From NCBI RefSeq assembly GCF_900116295.1, contig NZ_FPAF01000002.1:533177-597176 (forward strand): a stretch of 64,000 nucleotides of DNA. Reading direction: 5' to 3'. The notes below the pieces were generated by a model. That model saw only the letters and a program-made list of their open reading frames with translations, was not told the origin of the DNA and ran no database searches. Every line of letters starts with the position of its first letter. The first letter of the stretch is position 1. Positions 1 through 11,859 of this stretch are shown here, in pieces. Source of the stretch: Bacillus sp. 103mf (GTDB lineage Bacteria; Bacillota; Bacilli; Bacillales; Bacillaceae_G). The position numbers were made by a program, and so were the translations under genes.

Positions 1-1135
1 TCATAGCACGGAGCAATATACTGCTTGCGTAATCCGTGGTTAATTGTACAACGGAATGCCTCTCCTCATGGTAGGTTTCCAGTAATTTCGGATTCGCCTC
101 ATCATGTATAACAGCAGCTAATTTCCAAGCTAAATTGTGAGCATCCTGAACACCTGTGTTTGAACCGAATCCTCCCGTAGGCGGCATAAGATGAGCAGCA
201 TCACCAACTAAAAAAACACGATTATCTTGAAAACGGACTGCTGTACTCTCTGTCGCTTCCCAAGGTGAAATGCTTAATATTTTCACATTAAGATTTGATC
301 TCCCGATGGCTTTTCGAACAATTTTTTTGCAGCGCTCTTCAGAAAAATCTTCAGATGTTTCTCCTTTTAAAGGATTATAGGCAACATGATAAATCCACCG
401 ATCGCTATTATTAACTGGAAGAAGTGCACCTGAAACTTCAGGGTGTAAAATCATAGAGAAAATAAAGGCATCTCCTTGTATGAGATCGCTCAAATCCGCT
501 TCAAAGTAAATGTTTATATAATGACCTCCGATATTACCACGACCAGTAGTTGGAATACCTGCATGTTTACGTATAGAGCTTTTGGCCCCATCTGCTGCAA
601 TTAAATAATCACTGTGAATAATTTGTTCTTTTTTCGTTTCACAATCTCGTACAATAGCAGTTACTCCTATATTATCCTGCTTGTAAGAAACAAGTTCATG
701 ATGAAACCACAGCTTCCCTCCTAACCTCCGGGCCTCTTGCAGCAACATCGGTTCTAAATCAATTTGATAACACGATGTTCTCTTTGACGGGCTAATCTTT
801 TTAATGATTGCGGCCATACTTTCATCACTTTCGTACTGAGCTATTCTAGTCCTTTTTAACTCTTCAGGGTCTGCTTCAGCCATTGTATTTACAGTAATCC
901 TTCCACGGCAGTTCTCTAGTAACTTTCCAGCGGCGCGAATGTTTTTTTCTAAACCTAATTCTCGGAATAATTCCATCGTACGAAAAGTAATTCCCCCTGC
1001 CTTCGGATGAATCGCAGTCGTAGCATGCTTTTCAATAAGTAAATAATCAACTTTATGATGCGCAAGAAATAATGCAGAGGTTAGCCCTGTCAAACCGCCT
1101 CCAATAATTAAAACTGGAACATGATTAGATTTCAT
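1..1135 (-). CDS. FAD-dependent aromatic-type monooxygenase, C-terminus cut by window edge
   Basis: The frame stays open to the left edge, so about 378 codons of a usually ~500-residue protein are present. The N-terminus carries the dinucleotide-binding GGGLTG motif (residues 12-17) followed by an acidic end of the second strand (LLIEKH). An ADGAKS motif follows, and a GDAAHLMPPTGG motif near residue 310. All are typical of class A flavin hydroxylases (PheA/TfdB, Rdm/Pga-type), which hydroxylate aromatic or polyketide-like substrates with NAD(P)H and O2. The ATG at 1135 is preceded by AAAGGAG at good spacing. The substrate cannot be told from sequence. No partner gene is visible. Family call is firm, role unknown. 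Confidence 0.85.
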   Translation of the reverse strand, partial: MKSNHVPVLIIGGGLTGLTSALFLAHHKVDYLLIEKHATTAIHPKAGGITFRTMELFRELGLEKNIRAAGKLLENCRGRITVNTMAEADPEELKRTRIAQYESDESMAAIIKKISPSKRTSCYQIDLEPMLLQEARRLGGKLWFHHELVSYKQDNIGVTAIVRDCETKKEQIIHSDYLIAADGAKSSIRKHAGIPTTGRGNIGGHYINIYFEADLSDLIQGDAFIFSMILHPEVSGALLPVNNSDRWIYHVAYNPLKGETSEDFSEERCKKIVRKAIGRSNLNVKILSISPWEATESTAVRFQDNRVFLVGDAAHLMPPTGGFGSNTGVQDAHNLAWKLAAVIHDEANPKLLETYHEERHSVVQLTTDYASSILLRAM

Positions 1136-1316
1136 TTCTATGCTCCTTTCATATAGCACCTACATAAATTTCGCTGAGCTCAGTAGCCTAAATATAATAA
1201 GAAAATTATGAAAAATGTAGACTTATTTTTTATAATTATTTATCATATAGATAGAGTACGCCCCAAAATACATTAAGATATGTAGAACAAGAGTCCTTCA
1301 AATTGGATATTCAAGA

Positions 1317-1372
1317 AGAAAAGCTAAAATATTTTATTTTGATTAAAATAAGATATTTTAGCTTTTCTTTTT
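1317..1372. terminator. Bidirectional stem-loop between monooxygenase and yhaL
   Basis: Long, nearly perfect inverted repeat (AAAGCTAAAATATTTT... / ...AAAATATTTTAGC-like arms) ending in a T-run on the + strand and an A-rich start. It lies upstream of the monooxygenase and downstream of yhaL. Confidence 0.6.
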
Positions 1373-1410
1373 TATAAACCATTCAACTTTATTTCAAAGC
1401 ACCACAATGA

Positions 1411-1447
1411 AAAAAAGGATGGCAACCATTCGGCTACACATCCTCTT
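1411..1447 (-). terminator. Terminator after yhaL
   Basis: On the minus strand GAGGATG pairs with CATCC and is followed by seven T. It starts 10 bases past the yhaL stop. Confidence 0.7.
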
Positions 1448-1456
1448 TCATAAGTA

Positions 1457-1657
1457 TTAAAGCAAAACGGAATCCTCATCCTTATCGAGATGACGTCGCT
1501 CCCGTTCTTCTGCGAGGCGTTTCATATACACTTCGCCTTCTTTTTCAATAAACTCATTATCAATTTCTTGCTCTTTTTTGGACGTATATAAGACCATATA
1601 ACCGCTCACAACAATTCCAATAATAACAAGATAAATCCACCATGGTAAAGTTTCCAT
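1457..1657 (-). CDS. yhaL: YhaL-like small membrane protein (sporulation-associated family)
   Basis: A 66-residue protein with one N-terminal membrane segment (about residues 6-24, WWIYLVIIGIVVSGY) and a charged, coiled tail containing FIEKEGEVYMKRLAEERERR. This matches my recollection of B. subtilis YhaL, a small sporulation-associated protein encoded next to yhaM. The position supports the call: yhaM, yhaN and yhaO follow in the same order, separated here only by the inserted metalloprotease gene. The ATG at 1657 has AAGGAA in front of it. The tail is predicted to lie in the cytoplasm. Molecular function is unknown. Confidence 0.75.
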   Translation of the reverse strand: METLPWWIYLVIIGIVVSGYMVLYTSKKEQEIDNEFIEKEGEVYMKRLAEERERRHLDKDEDSVLL

Positions 1658-1753
1658 TCTAGTTCCTTCCTTTCATCAGACAAGCTTTGTTAGTTTCACT
1701 GTATGAAAGGAAGGGAGATTTTATGACTCTTTTATTTTGAAGAAACTTTCACC

Positions 1754-4141
1754 TTAGCGATGAATCCAAACTGCTCCTGCTGACTTATCATCAGCTTGAC
1801 CTACTACTTCAAATTTCAGTCCAAGATTTGGAACTTTTCGTCCTGCATCTGGAATTAAGTTGTTCATATATACTTTAGAGTCATCAAATTTAGCCACGCC
1901 TGGTAATCCTTTATAATCAAATACTCCGCGTGATGGCGAATTTATTTTCCACGCTGGTGTTTGATCAAACGAGAACGCAGCATCTGCAATTTGATAACGC
2001 GTACTACTTTTCACAGTCGGTTGACCATTTAATGTTCCTACGATCGCGTCTGGATGGGAATCTACTACTCCAAGGAATCCTTCGCCTGGATGGACACCAA
2101 CCCAGTTATCTGTAAAGCTTTGGTCTGCATACCATACAACAAGCCCTGTATTGTAAACTGGGCCGCGTCCGTATTGCAGTGCTTCATCAGAACCAGCATA
2201 GTTTCTCCACTCTAAATAGTAGTTATGTTTCTTATATTCAATTCCATTAGAAACAGTAAAGCCTTTTAATCCAAAGCTTGGTTGCCCCTCTGCATCATCA
2301 GAGAAAACAACTTTATTATCTGCCGTTAAAGTAGCATTATCAAGTGCAAATCCTCTGTAAGCTACAGCAACATCTGTTAAATATTCAAATTGTAGTTTTA
2401 CTTTCTTACCTTTGAATGGGCTTAAATCATAAGATTTATCAATCCACTTATCATTTGTTGTATCCACACCATTCTTGATGTCTTTGTCACCCATTCTATC
2501 AAGCTTTGTTTTCGTTCCATCTTCTGTAATCGCATATACATCAACGAAATCATACGCTGCTTCTAGTTCATAGAATGCTTTGTAATCAAATTTTGCAGTC
2601 GTTGTATTTGTTAAATCGAATAATGGCGTCTCTAATGTTGTATGGATGTCATTTCCTTTTGTACTATAATAAAATTCCTTTCCAAAACCAGGTTCAATGT
2701 TTTTCACTTCTTTATCAGGTAAGTTTACACGAATCATTCCTGGACGTTTTGACTTTGTAACACTTTGGTCTAAATATGTTGCCGATCCGATACCACGAAG
2801 TTTATCATAGTCTACGTCAACAATGTTTGCCCAGTTACCCTTCATATTTTTTTGGAAGAATTCTTTATTTTGCGGAGAGAAACTTGTCGGTTCTGTTCCA
2901 GCAATTCTTCCAGCCCAGCTGCCGCCGCTCATAATAGACCAAGCTTCAACTGGTTCACCTTGTCCAGAATACTTTGTATCGTACTCATCCGGTAAACCTA
3001 AGTCATGACCAAATTCATGAGCAAATACACCAACTGCACCATCTTCAGGCTCGATTGTGTAATCATATGCAGCCATCTTTCCGCCCCAGTTTGGAACAGA
3101 TGCTTTTGTTCCATCGATTGCATAAGGTTTTGCACCAAGTTTTGAACGGTGAGACCAAATTGCATCATCTTTCAATTTTCCGCCGCCAGCTTCTTGGCCA
3201 ACTCCAGCGTGAACAACCATTAAATGATCAATAATTCCATCAGGTTCATTTTTATTACCGTTACCGTTGTAATCATATTGATCAAATTGATCAAAATCAG
3301 CTAAATTCATTCCTTTTGCTACCGCTGCTTTTAACGCGTCTTTTACTAAATCACGTGGTCCTAGAGGTCCTTTATTATCATGACCAGTGCCAGCATCAGC
3401 GCCGTAATCTGCAGCTTTACCTGGAACAGTCAACCATTCCGTTACAGTACCATCGACTGTATAGCTGCCGCCAGATTGCTCTTCATAATATTGCTTAAAT
3501 GTTTTAATTTTCGTGTCATTGAATAACGTAAATGGCTCATCACCAAATAACATGTTTTGATAATGCTCACGATTAAAATCATTCGCAAACATATATCCTG
3601 GTTCTTGAGCAATATTGTTATGTTTAAAATCATTAAACTCTACAAGTAAAACAAGAACTTTATCTTTACGAACAGCACCGTTATACTGCGCTTGCTTAGC
3701 TGAAGACGTTGGCACTTTACCATTTAACTTTCCAGCATTAAATCCGGGTGCTTGTCCATTTGTTGCACCATTCTCAGTTTGATGCTGCTGCTCTTTCTCT
3801 TTCATTTTTGAATCTTTTACTTTTTTCATAAAGTCAGTAGCTTCTTGCGTAAGGCTGTCTTCTGGCGTTGTTTCCTTTCCAGGATTTTCGCCATTCTTCT
3901 TCTCTATATATTTTTCTACAGCCTTTGAAGTTTCTGCTTGTGATGCAGATGGATCAATAACCCCGCGTTGTTTCAACGCATTTGCCAAGCGTTCTTCCGG
4001 TATTAAATGCTCATCTATGAAGCTAGACGGCGCTGGTGATGATTCTGCATACGCAGCATGACCACCGAAAGCAAACATAGAACTAAGCATAGCCCCTGTT
4101 GCCAACACTGAAAAAGTTTGTAATTTTCTGTTCTTTTTCAA
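1754..4141 (-). CDS. InhA-type secreted zinc metalloprotease (M6, immune inhibitor A paralogue)
   Basis: 795 residues. A signal peptide (KKNRK, then a hydrophobic stretch, cut after AYA near residue 32) is followed by a propeptide starting with [15 protein letters not shown], which resembles the InhA family. The zinc site is H375-E376-F377-G378-H379, continuing DLGLPDEYD. Known relatives degrade host antimicrobial peptides and extracellular matrix and are secreted, often to the exosporium. The C-terminal half is the usual beta-rich InhA region. The start is TTG with a strong GGGAGGGA site. The sequence differs from InhA1 and InhA2 as I remember them, so it is probably the third paralogue. I left the symbol empty. 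It interrupts the yhaL-yhaM neighbourhood. I found no PlcR box upstream. Confidence 0.93.
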   Translation of the reverse strand: MKKNRKLQTFSVLATGAMLSSMFAFGGHAAYAESSPAPSSFIDEHLIPEERLANALKQRGVIDPSASQAETSKAVEKYIEKKNGENPGKETTPEDSLTQEATDFMKKVKDSKMKEKEQQHQTENGATNGQAPGFNAGKLNGKVPTSSAKQAQYNGAVRKDKVLVLLVEFNDFKHNNIAQEPGYMFANDFNREHYQNMLFGDEPFTLFNDTKIKTFKQYYEEQSGGSYTVDGTVTEWLTVPGKAADYGADAGTGHDNKGPLGPRDLVKDALKAAVAKGMNLADFDQFDQYDYNGNGNKNEPDGIIDHLMVVHAGVGQEAGGGKLKDDAIWSHRSKLGAKPYAIDGTKASVPNWGGKMAAYDYTIEPEDGAVGVFAHEFGHDLGLPDEYDTKYSGQGEPVEAWSIMSGGSWAGRIAGTEPTSFSPQNKEFFQKNMKGNWANIVDVDYDKLRGIGSATYLDQSVTKSKRPGMIRVNLPDKEVKNIEPGFGKEFYYSTKGNDIHTTLETPLFDLTNTTTAKFDYKAFYELEAAYDFVDVYAITEDGTKTKLDRMGDKDIKNGVDTTNDKWIDKSYDLSPFKGKKVKLQFEYLTDVAVAYRGFALDNATLTADNKVVFSDDAEGQPSFGLKGFTVSNGIEYKKHNYYLEWRNYAGSDEALQYGRGPVYNTGLVVWYADQSFTDNWVGVHPGEGFLGVVDSHPDAIVGTLNGQPTVKSSTRYQIADAAFSFDQTPAWKINSPSRGVFDYKGLPGVAKFDDSKVYMNNLIPDAGRKVPNLGLKFEVVGQADDKSAGAVWIHR

Positions 4142-4330
4142 CGTAGTCCCTCCCTATTATGTATAAGTTACCGACTCTTTTTGTCGATATTTATATATTA
4201 TTATCGATTGGTGTAATTTTCAATATTTTTGTAATATATCGAAAATTGGATGCGGATTATTTTATCAGAATAATTTCTTCTGCAGTAAAACGGATTATTT
4301 TTTGTTCTATTTCACACTTCAATAATCAAA

Positions 4331-4364
4331 AAAAAGATTCTACCATAGCAGTAGAATCTTTTTT
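4331..4364. terminator. Terminator after yhaM (bidirectional shape)
   Basis: AAAAAGATTCTAC / GTAGAATCTTTTTT arms around a 7-base loop, directly past the yhaM stop on the minus strand. Confidence 0.85.
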
Positions 4365-4372
4365 CAATCTTT

Positions 4373-5554
<1,182 letters not shown>

Positions 5555-5570
5555 TTACATCGCTTTTCCC

Positions 5571-8399
5571 TTACTGCTTTAATCGCTGAATTTCATCTTC
5601 TGCAAAAAAAGATAAAAGATGCTTGTGACAAGTAAAGAAAATGACTTGCCGCTCTTTCGCTAATTCCTTCATAAGATGCACGGTTCGCTCTGTTCGCAGC
5701 ACGTCAAAATGGACGAAACTATCATCAATAATAAACGGATACTGCCCTTCAAACGTATGCGCGAGTGCAAACCGCAGCGATAAATAGAGCTGCTCCGCTG
5801 TCGCTTGGCTTAATTCATGACTATAAAAATGCAGTCCATCTTTTCGTTCTACAATAAACGGCTCTTCTGCATCTGGCGAAAAGACTTTTACATAGTTTCC
5901 GCCCGTTAAATATACAAAATACTCTTCTGCTTTTTGCAAAATACGCGGCAACTGCACTTCATGATAATACTTCTTCGTTTTACTTAATACCGCCTTTGCC
6001 GCCGCATACGCTGCCCACTTTTTCACTTGTTCACGCACTTTTGATTTTTTCAGTTCCCACTCATGCAGGACATCACCGTACGTACGGCCTTCTTCTAACT
6101 GTGCGATATCGTGGCGCAGAGCTGCAAGTGTATGCGTCAATTCTTTTTCCTCCCGCATTAGCCTATCTATTTGCTCCTGCTCTTTTTGTCGCTCCTCTTC
6201 ATATCCATCTAGACGATAACCGCTCTCTAGCGCTGACGTCATTAATCGCCCTTCCAATACATCCATTTGCGGAATTAACCGATCAAGCTGCTGCTGCTTC
6301 TCTTCCATCTGCTCCGCTTGCTTTGCCGCCGTTAAAAAAGCCTCTTCATCAGGTGTTGCAGCAATGTCCCAAAGCTGCTGCCGTTCTTCCAATAGATGAT
6401 GAATCTGCTGTTCTACTCCAGCATACTCTTCTTCCCACGCTATAGCCTTTTCTGTCAGCTGCTTTTTCTGCAATTGTTTTTCCTTTTCTTTCTGCACATC
6501 TTTACTTAAACCATACAAAAATAACGACGGTGTATCCACGCTTCTTTCTGTAACAACCGTTAGCTTCATTAGTTTATGTTCAAATTGAGAAATCATGTCT
6601 CCCTGTAATTCTTTTCGTTCTTGCTGCTTCGCTAATTCGCGGTACAATTGCTGCATCTTTTCTATTCGTTCAAACGCCGGCAAGATGTGAGCATATGTAA
6701 AATGATGTGGCAGTGCGTACGTCTCTTTATACAATTTCACTTGCTCATTCACACCAAACAAATCACGTTCCCACTCATCATATTCAGAAAGAACACGTTC
6801 ATACCCGCGCTCAATTTGCCTTAACTTAAATTCCTCACGCTCCAATAGCTTCCGCACTTCATCGTCTTTCTCAAGGCGATACCTGATTTCAAGCGCTTCA
6901 TCGCTTTCCTGTTCATCCGCTCCCTTACTATACATTACATAAAAAACAACAAGACCAATTAACAAAAAGACCCCTGCAAACAATAACTTACGATTATCCA
7001 TGAAAACACCGGCAAGCAGTAGCAAAACATCCATAACGAACAATGCCATTGCCGTTTTATTCATCTGTACCGCACTGCGATTTCGTTTCTGCCGGGACGC
7101 TGCACTTTGCACTTTTGGCAAATATCTTTCCCGCTCCTGGACCGGTAATGTTTGCGACTGCAGCTTTTTCACTGCTTCTTCCTGTTCCTCTAACTGCTCC
7201 TGCGCTGTTTTAAACCGTTCATCTAACTGCCCTTTACGCTTTTCTAACTCTTTTGCTTGCTGCACCATTTGCGTAATCGTTTCCTTCATAGCTAAGCTCG
7301 TCTGAAAAGAAAGAACGTCCTCACGTGCAAATGCTGCGCCGATTTGCTGCTGCAAATCTTGTATTTCTTCTTCTATATGTAAAATACGCCCTGTCAAATC
7401 CCGCACTTCTTGCAGCGCTGCTTCATAAGACATATGCTGCAAACGAAGTTCTTCTACGTACATATCTTGCTGAAGCAACTCCTCATTTACTTGCAACGCG
7501 TCTATTTCAGACTTTGCACTATCTAATTTCTTTTGCAGCGCCTCTCCTTGCAATTGAAGCGGTTCAAGCCGTGCTTTTATCCCTTCATAACGCCGCAAAC
7601 CATCAACTGGAAACGCAAGTCCTGCATGTTGCTGTAAAAATCGTTCACACGCACGCTTTTCTAAAAAGAGCGGCTGCAACGCTTCTAGCACTTCATAATC
7701 TTGCTTTCGTTTCCCCGCTTCTTGCTGCTCGGTACGAATAATAGAAAGGCGCTCTTCCATACTCTTTTTCTTTCCGACAAGCTCTTCATACGCCGCAATT
7801 TTCCCTTGCCAATCTGCAAGCTGATCTTGCAGATTTTTTAACTCCTGCAACGCTACATTAATTTCCGGCTTGCGGCCATTTGGCTTAAAGCGCTGCTCCA
7901 TTTCCTTCTCAAGCATTTTTTCCAGGCGTAACAACCCATCGCTGCCAACTGCACTTGCGGAAAATAAGTAGTTACCAATATCCCCTTCGCCGATATTGTG
8001 AATGTTTTGCAACCCATGCATGTCAAAGGAAAACACAGAATCAAACAACTGCTCATTCATTCCCTTTAACAGCAGCTTTAAAACTTCCTCACCGCCTGTT
8101 TTTCCATCTGCAAAATAAACTGTCACTTCCCCGGCCGCCGTTTTCGGAAGACGCTCAATTTTTAATCGACCGTACTCCCTAGTAGAAACCGTAATCGCAC
8201 CGCCGTATTTCCCGCCTTCCTTCGGCTCATAGCGGCGCTGCCCCCTTGTTGGAAAACCAAATAAAATGCTCTTCATAAACGAACGAATCGTCGACTTCCC
8301 CGCCTCGTTTTCCCCGTACAATACGGTAAGCATAGAAAGGTTCAGCCGGACATTTTCTAATTTTCCATATCCGTAAATATGAAGTTTCTCAACTCTCAT
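5571..8399 (-). CDS. yhaN: YhaN, SbcC-like coiled-coil ATPase
   Basis: 942 residues. Walker A is GENEAGKST (residues 29-37). Long coiled coils fill most of the middle. Two adjacent hydrophobic segments at about 447-490 are typical of YhaN. The C-terminal half-domain has SQATAEQLYLSLRFALA followed by Walker B (FIIDDSFVHFD, near residue 887). This is the split-ABC head architecture of the SbcC/Rad50 group, and the partner nuclease YhaO is encoded immediately upstream with a 4-base ATGA overlap, so the two are translationally coupled. The complex is expected to process DNA ends. The membrane segments suggest work at the membrane. The exact substrate is not known from sequence. Confidence 0.92.
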   Translation of the reverse strand: MRVEKLHIYGYGKLENVRLNLSMLTVLYGENEAGKSTIRSFMKSILFGFPTRGQRRYEPKEGGKYGGAITVSTREYGRLKIERLPKTAAGEVTVYFADGKTGGEEVLKLLLKGMNEQLFDSVFSFDMHGLQNIHNIGEGDIGNYLFSASAVGSDGLLRLEKMLEKEMEQRFKPNGRKPEINVALQELKNLQDQLADWQGKIAAYEELVGKKKSMEERLSIIRTEQQEAGKRKQDYEVLEALQPLFLEKRACERFLQQHAGLAFPVDGLRRYEGIKARLEPLQLQGEALQKKLDSAKSEIDALQVNEELLQQDMYVEELRLQHMSYEAALQEVRDLTGRILHIEEEIQDLQQQIGAAFAREDVLSFQTSLAMKETITQMVQQAKELEKRKGQLDERFKTAQEQLEEQEEAVKKLQSQTLPVQERERYLPKVQSAASRQKRNRSAVQMNKTAMALFVMDVLLLLAGVFMDNRKLLFAGVFLLIGLVVFYVMYSKGADEQESDEALEIRYRLEKDDEVRKLLEREEFKLRQIERGYERVLSEYDEWERDLFGVNEQVKLYKETYALPHHFTYAHILPAFERIEKMQQLYRELAKQQERKELQGDMISQFEHKLMKLTVVTERSVDTPSLFLYGLSKDVQKEKEKQLQKKQLTEKAIAWEEEYAGVEQQIHHLLEERQQLWDIAATPDEEAFLTAAKQAEQMEEKQQQLDRLIPQMDVLEGRLMTSALESGYRLDGYEEERQKEQEQIDRLMREEKELTHTLAALRHDIAQLEEGRTYGDVLHEWELKKSKVREQVKKWAAYAAAKAVLSKTKKYYHEVQLPRILQKAEEYFVYLTGGNYVKVFSPDAEEPFIVERKDGLHFYSHELSQATAEQLYLSLRFALAHTFEGQYPFIIDDSFVHFDVLRTERTVHLMKELAKERQVIFFTCHKHLLSFFAEDEIQRLKQ

Positions 8400-9637
8400 C
8401 CCTTACTCCTTTCTTGTTCTAATAATTGCTCTAAAATAATATTCTCGGCGCCCTTTTGAATCTCTTTCTTTTCTTCTTCAGAAAACGAATGGAGCACCTT
8501 CCTTGCAACAGGTGAAGTCCAAATTGTTCGCAGCACCTCATCCATACTCGAGAACGATTCAAGCTCCTGCAGCACATTCCCAATAAAATGATTCTCTTTC
8601 TTCAACTTCTCAATTTCCGCAAACGAAATCGTTTCATTCTTCCATTTCACAACATGTACAAAATTACTGCGCTCCTCGCCAGATGAGACAATATGAAGAA
8701 TTTCTTCTACGCGCTTCTCATCACGCAAATAAGAAGCAAGCGGTCCTTGTCCTGTAAACGTCATCGTCACAAGCAAACCTTCCTCTTCTCTTCGCATACC
8801 GTTCATGCTCTCCGTACACGTATGAATAAGATCATCGACCGTTTCTAACACATCAATAGGAATAGAAACCTCACCCCAAACAACATCATTCGTACGGAAA
8901 AATGTCAGTTCTGTCCCTTGCTGAGACAAGGAAACAACATACGCACCTTTCTCTCCTGTTTCCTTTCGGTGCCGCCCTTGAATATTGCCAGGGTACACAA
9001 TGCATGGTTCTTCTGCTAACACTTCACGTTTATGTATATGACCAAGCGCCCAGTAATCAAACTCTTTCTCCTTCAGTTCACGAATTTGAAACGGCGCATA
9101 CCGATTATGATCCGCATCTCCTTCCACACTTCCGTGAAGCATGCCGATATGAAACGGTGCACCTGTCATCTTTTTATATTGCTCTGTCATATTATCCGTC
9201 ACAGCTTGCTGCTGATAACTAAATCCGTAAATGGAGACAAGGAGCTCCCCGTTTTTATAAAATGATTTTTCTTCTATATAAGGCTCTGTGAAAATATGTA
9301 CATTACTTGGAAACTCAATTGCCGCCCAGCTTCCGCCTAAATGATCATGATTGCCGTGAATCACATACACCGGAATATCATACTGCGCCAGACGCTTCAT
9401 TTGCTCACGAACAAACACCTGCGCTCGCAAACTTCTCGTCTCTGCATCATATAAATCACCCGCAAGCAAAACAAAATCAACCTGCTCTTGAATCGCTTTA
9501 TCCATGATGCGCGCAAACGAACGAAACGTACTTTCCTTCATTCTTTTCCATATAAAAGCCGGTACATTCAGTTCCATCCCTTTAAACGGACTATCCAAAT
9601 GTAAATCTGCCGCATGAATAAACTTTACTTTTTTCAC
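8396..9637 (-). CDS. yhaO: YhaO, SbcD-like metallophosphoesterase
   Basis: 413 residues with the calcineurin-type nuclease motifs in order: D11 and H13 (HAADLHLD), D61 in LLAGDLYD, N96-H97-D98 in HGNHDH, and later ALGHIHKRE. It is predicted to be the Mre11/SbcD-like nuclease partner of YhaN, which follows with a 4-base overlap. I set the start at the GTG at 9637 (VKKVKFIHAADL), which has AAAGGACG nine bases upstream and begins right at the family's N-terminus. An in-frame ATG further upstream gives a 15-residue extension with no clear ribosome site. Confidence 0.92.
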   Translation of the reverse strand: MKKVKFIHAADLHLDSPFKGMELNVPAFIWKRMKESTFRSFARIMDKAIQEQVDFVLLAGDLYDAETRSLRAQVFVREQMKRLAQYDIPVYVIHGNHDHLGGSWAAIEFPSNVHIFTEPYIEEKSFYKNGELLVSIYGFSYQQQAVTDNMTEQYKKMTGAPFHIGMLHGSVEGDADHNRYAPFQIRELKEKEFDYWALGHIHKREVLAEEPCIVYPGNIQGRHRKETGEKGAYVVSLSQQGTELTFFRTNDVVWGEVSIPIDVLETVDDLIHTCTESMNGMRREEEGLLVTMTFTGQGPLASYLRDEKRVEEILHIVSSGEERSNFVHVVKWKNETISFAEIEKLKKENHFIGNVLQELESFSSMDEVLRTIWTSPVARKVLHSFSEEEKKEIQKGAENIILEQLLEQERSKG

Positions 9638-9739
9638 AACGTAACGTCCTTTCTCCGTCATACTCTGCCCAATCAAGTCCATACTGGCTTTGATCTTCCT
9701 CGTTTCTCTTTGAATCTTGAAACGGGAAACTTACTGCCT

Positions 9740-10012
9740 AAATGCATTTTGATTTTTCAATATCTAAGTCACTGCTATGCAGAAAAAAAAGAGCCTACAC
9801 TCGCTTTTTCTCTTTGTTTTAACTTCGCATGTAGCAAAAAAGTCACTGACCGCTTCTATACACGGCCAGATGCTCTCGCCTACCTAAAAAAATAGTTTTT
9901 GTTGTTTTTTCACTCATTCACAGTCCACTAATAGGTAAAGTTTCACTTTATTTTAACACTTTTTTTCGAATTGGGGATGCGCCCGAAACGGCTAGATACT
10001 CTCGTCCTTATT
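9740..10012. repeat. R1 family copy b plus an adjoining fragment
   Basis: 9740-9912 follows the R1 consensus (GCATTTTGATTTTTCAA... CGGCCAGATGCTCTCGCC). A short second fragment with CGGCTAGATACTCTCGTCC lies at about 9978-10010. The two could be one decayed element or a nested pair. This explains the ~400-bp gap upstream of yhaO. Confidence 0.65.
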
Positions 10013-10022
10013 AAAACAACAA

Positions 10023-10060
10023 AAATAAGCCAGATGTAAAAAAACATCCAGCTTATCTTT
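10023..10060 (-). terminator. Terminator after the first TPR gene
   Basis: On the minus strand GATAAGCTGGATGT and ACATCTGGCTTAT pair, followed by T-rich sequence. The second TPR gene has a near-identical terminator at 14076-14110, which marks the duplicated unit. Confidence 0.8.
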
Positions 10061-10089
10061 ATCATTCGTTACGTTGTCCTGCTTATACT

Positions 10090-11844
10090 TTAGTCTTTTT
10101 TACCTTTCGCTTCCACACCTTGTGTTTCCAACTTATTCAGTAATTCATGATACCTTTGCATTTCTTGCTCACTATTATCCCAGGTTTCTCCGTAAATATG
10201 ATTAATTTCCTTCCCTACAAATTCTAATATAAAAGTGCTATCATCACTTTTCACCGATAAGTATGTATTTGTTCCTTCTTCATAATTTCTATCAAGATGT
10301 GAATTTTTTAATTTCTCTACACTTGGTTGTCCTGCCTTTTCCATAACAATTGGTACATACTGATCTGCTACAATTTGGCGAAGCGAATTCTCGCTAAAGT
10401 CACTTATTTTTAATGAATGGAATATGAGTGTAACCATAGGCACATTTAATTTCGTTTGATCTATTTTAAGTACGTTATGTGCAGACTCAGTAATACTCTT
10501 TTTCTCTTCTAGGCTTATATTTGGCATCGGATTTTTATCCTCTTTATGATAAAGGTTAAATACTTGCACAGCACGGAAAACGAGAGTAAGAGACAGCGTA
10601 ATGATTAAATAAATTTGCCATCTGTTATACCGCGGAGATTCAATATTGGAATACGATTGAATTTCCTTATGCTCTTTCGATGATAACTGCGGTTGTGTGG
10701 CTGCAGCTACTTCTTCAGTTGGCTGTTTCTCAAACACAGCTCCAGTGCTCCAAAAACTTGCTAATTGTGATTCAACTTCTTCTTGTGATAATTTCGGCGT
10801 TGAAACTACCGCAGGTTCTACTTTATCAAGTGTACGTGCCATTTTAGAAATTTCTTGCTTTCTTGTAAATTGATTTTTACGTAGATTTTCTTTCGCATCA
10901 AATGATGTTCCTAAACCAACTTCTTTATAAATTTTCTTTTTAATTCTAGAAGAAATAAAATACATAACAAGAATTGCAATATAAACACTCCCTGCATACC
11001 AACCAGTTGCATATACAGGCAAAATGAGCCAACCTAACAAACTTAACAAGCATAAACAATAAAATATTTTTGGATTCTTGGAACGTACAAACCTAAATAA
11101 CGAACAAAACTTCACAAAAGCTTGACCTACAACATGTGAAAAGCCTGCGGTAAACGCACAAAACTTATTTTTTGTCCCAATCATACTCTTATAAAGCTCA
11201 TATACTCCTTTATTATTTGGGTCTAGCCGCATCGCGACTTCCGCTAACATCCTTGCTTTTTTAAAATTCCCCTTATGTTTTGCTATATTTGCAAATAAAA
11301 CGAGATTGAACGTATTTTCTGGATTTAACTCTAAGGCACGCTTTTCGGCTTTTAATGCCTCCTCTTTTCGTTTAGGGAAGGATGCATAAAGAACATACGC
11401 GTACCTTCCTACATATATTTCATTTTCAGGATCCAACTCCATCGCTTTCTCGAAATAAACAAGTGAATCCTTAACGCTTTCACGACATCTAAAAACTTCG
11501 CCCATATAGAAGTAATACTGACCATCTTCAGGATAATTTTTTATACCGATTTCCGCTAGTTCTTCTATTCTTTCAAGATTTTGTTGATCACTGAAAATAT
11601 CTAATCCCACTGAAAGAACTTGCTCATTTAAATGATCGAGTTTAAGCGCCTCCTCCAAGTACTTATTTGCATTATCTTTGTCATCAAACCCATAAAAATA
11701 AACATAACTTAAACAAAGGTATCCAGAAGCATCTTCTGGATCTTCCTCTATAAGTATTTCAGCCTCTTCCATTGCCCGTTCAGCATCGCCAATCTTCACC
11801 AAATGCTGAGTTCTTCTAAGGTTATCCTCCATCACTTGACTCAT
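10090..11844 (-). CDS. TPR-repeat membrane protein (copy 1)
   Basis: 584 residues. The N-terminal ~215 residues are tetratricopeptide-like helical repeats (for example YFYMGEVFRCRESVKDSLVYFEKAMELDPENE), a protein-binding scaffold. A hydrophobic hairpin at about 255-300 and a third membrane segment near 410-428 (IYLIITLSLTLVF) follow, with a C-terminal soluble domain. It starts 15 bases after the AAA ATPase gene, so the two form an operon and probably a complex. A paralogue lies at 14110-15900. No enzymatic motif is seen. The function is unknown, but an ATPase with a membrane-anchored adaptor is the most economical reading. Confidence 0.8.
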   Translation of the reverse strand: MSQVMEDNLRRTQHLVKIGDAERAMEEAEILIEEDPEDASGYLCLSYVYFYGFDDKDNANKYLEEALKLDHLNEQVLSVGLDIFSDQQNLERIEELAEIGIKNYPEDGQYYFYMGEVFRCRESVKDSLVYFEKAMELDPENEIYVGRYAYVLYASFPKRKEEALKAEKRALELNPENTFNLVLFANIAKHKGNFKKARMLAEVAMRLDPNNKGVYELYKSMIGTKNKFCAFTAGFSHVVGQAFVKFCSLFRFVRSKNPKIFYCLCLLSLLGWLILPVYATGWYAGSVYIAILVMYFISSRIKKKIYKEVGLGTSFDAKENLRKNQFTRKQEISKMARTLDKVEPAVVSTPKLSQEEVESQLASFWSTGAVFEKQPTEEVAAATQPQLSSKEHKEIQSYSNIESPRYNRWQIYLIITLSLTLVFRAVQVFNLYHKEDKNPMPNISLEEKKSITESAHNVLKIDQTKLNVPMVTLIFHSLKISDFSENSLRQIVADQYVPIVMEKAGQPSVEKLKNSHLDRNYEEGTNTYLSVKSDDSTFILEFVGKEINHIYGETWDNSEQEMQRYHELLNKLETQGVEAKGKKD

Positions 11845-11859
11845 CCCTGCCCTTATTTT

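Noticed and set aside
4142-4330. Possible PlcR box upstream of inhA
   Set aside because: I looked for TATGNAWWWWTNCATA and found none; only a loose TCGATA...TATCGA dyad is present.
5996-7741. Several + strand frames of 100-149 codons opposite yhaN
   Set aside because: They are frames complementary to a conserved long gene; composition follows the antisense of coiled-coil codons.
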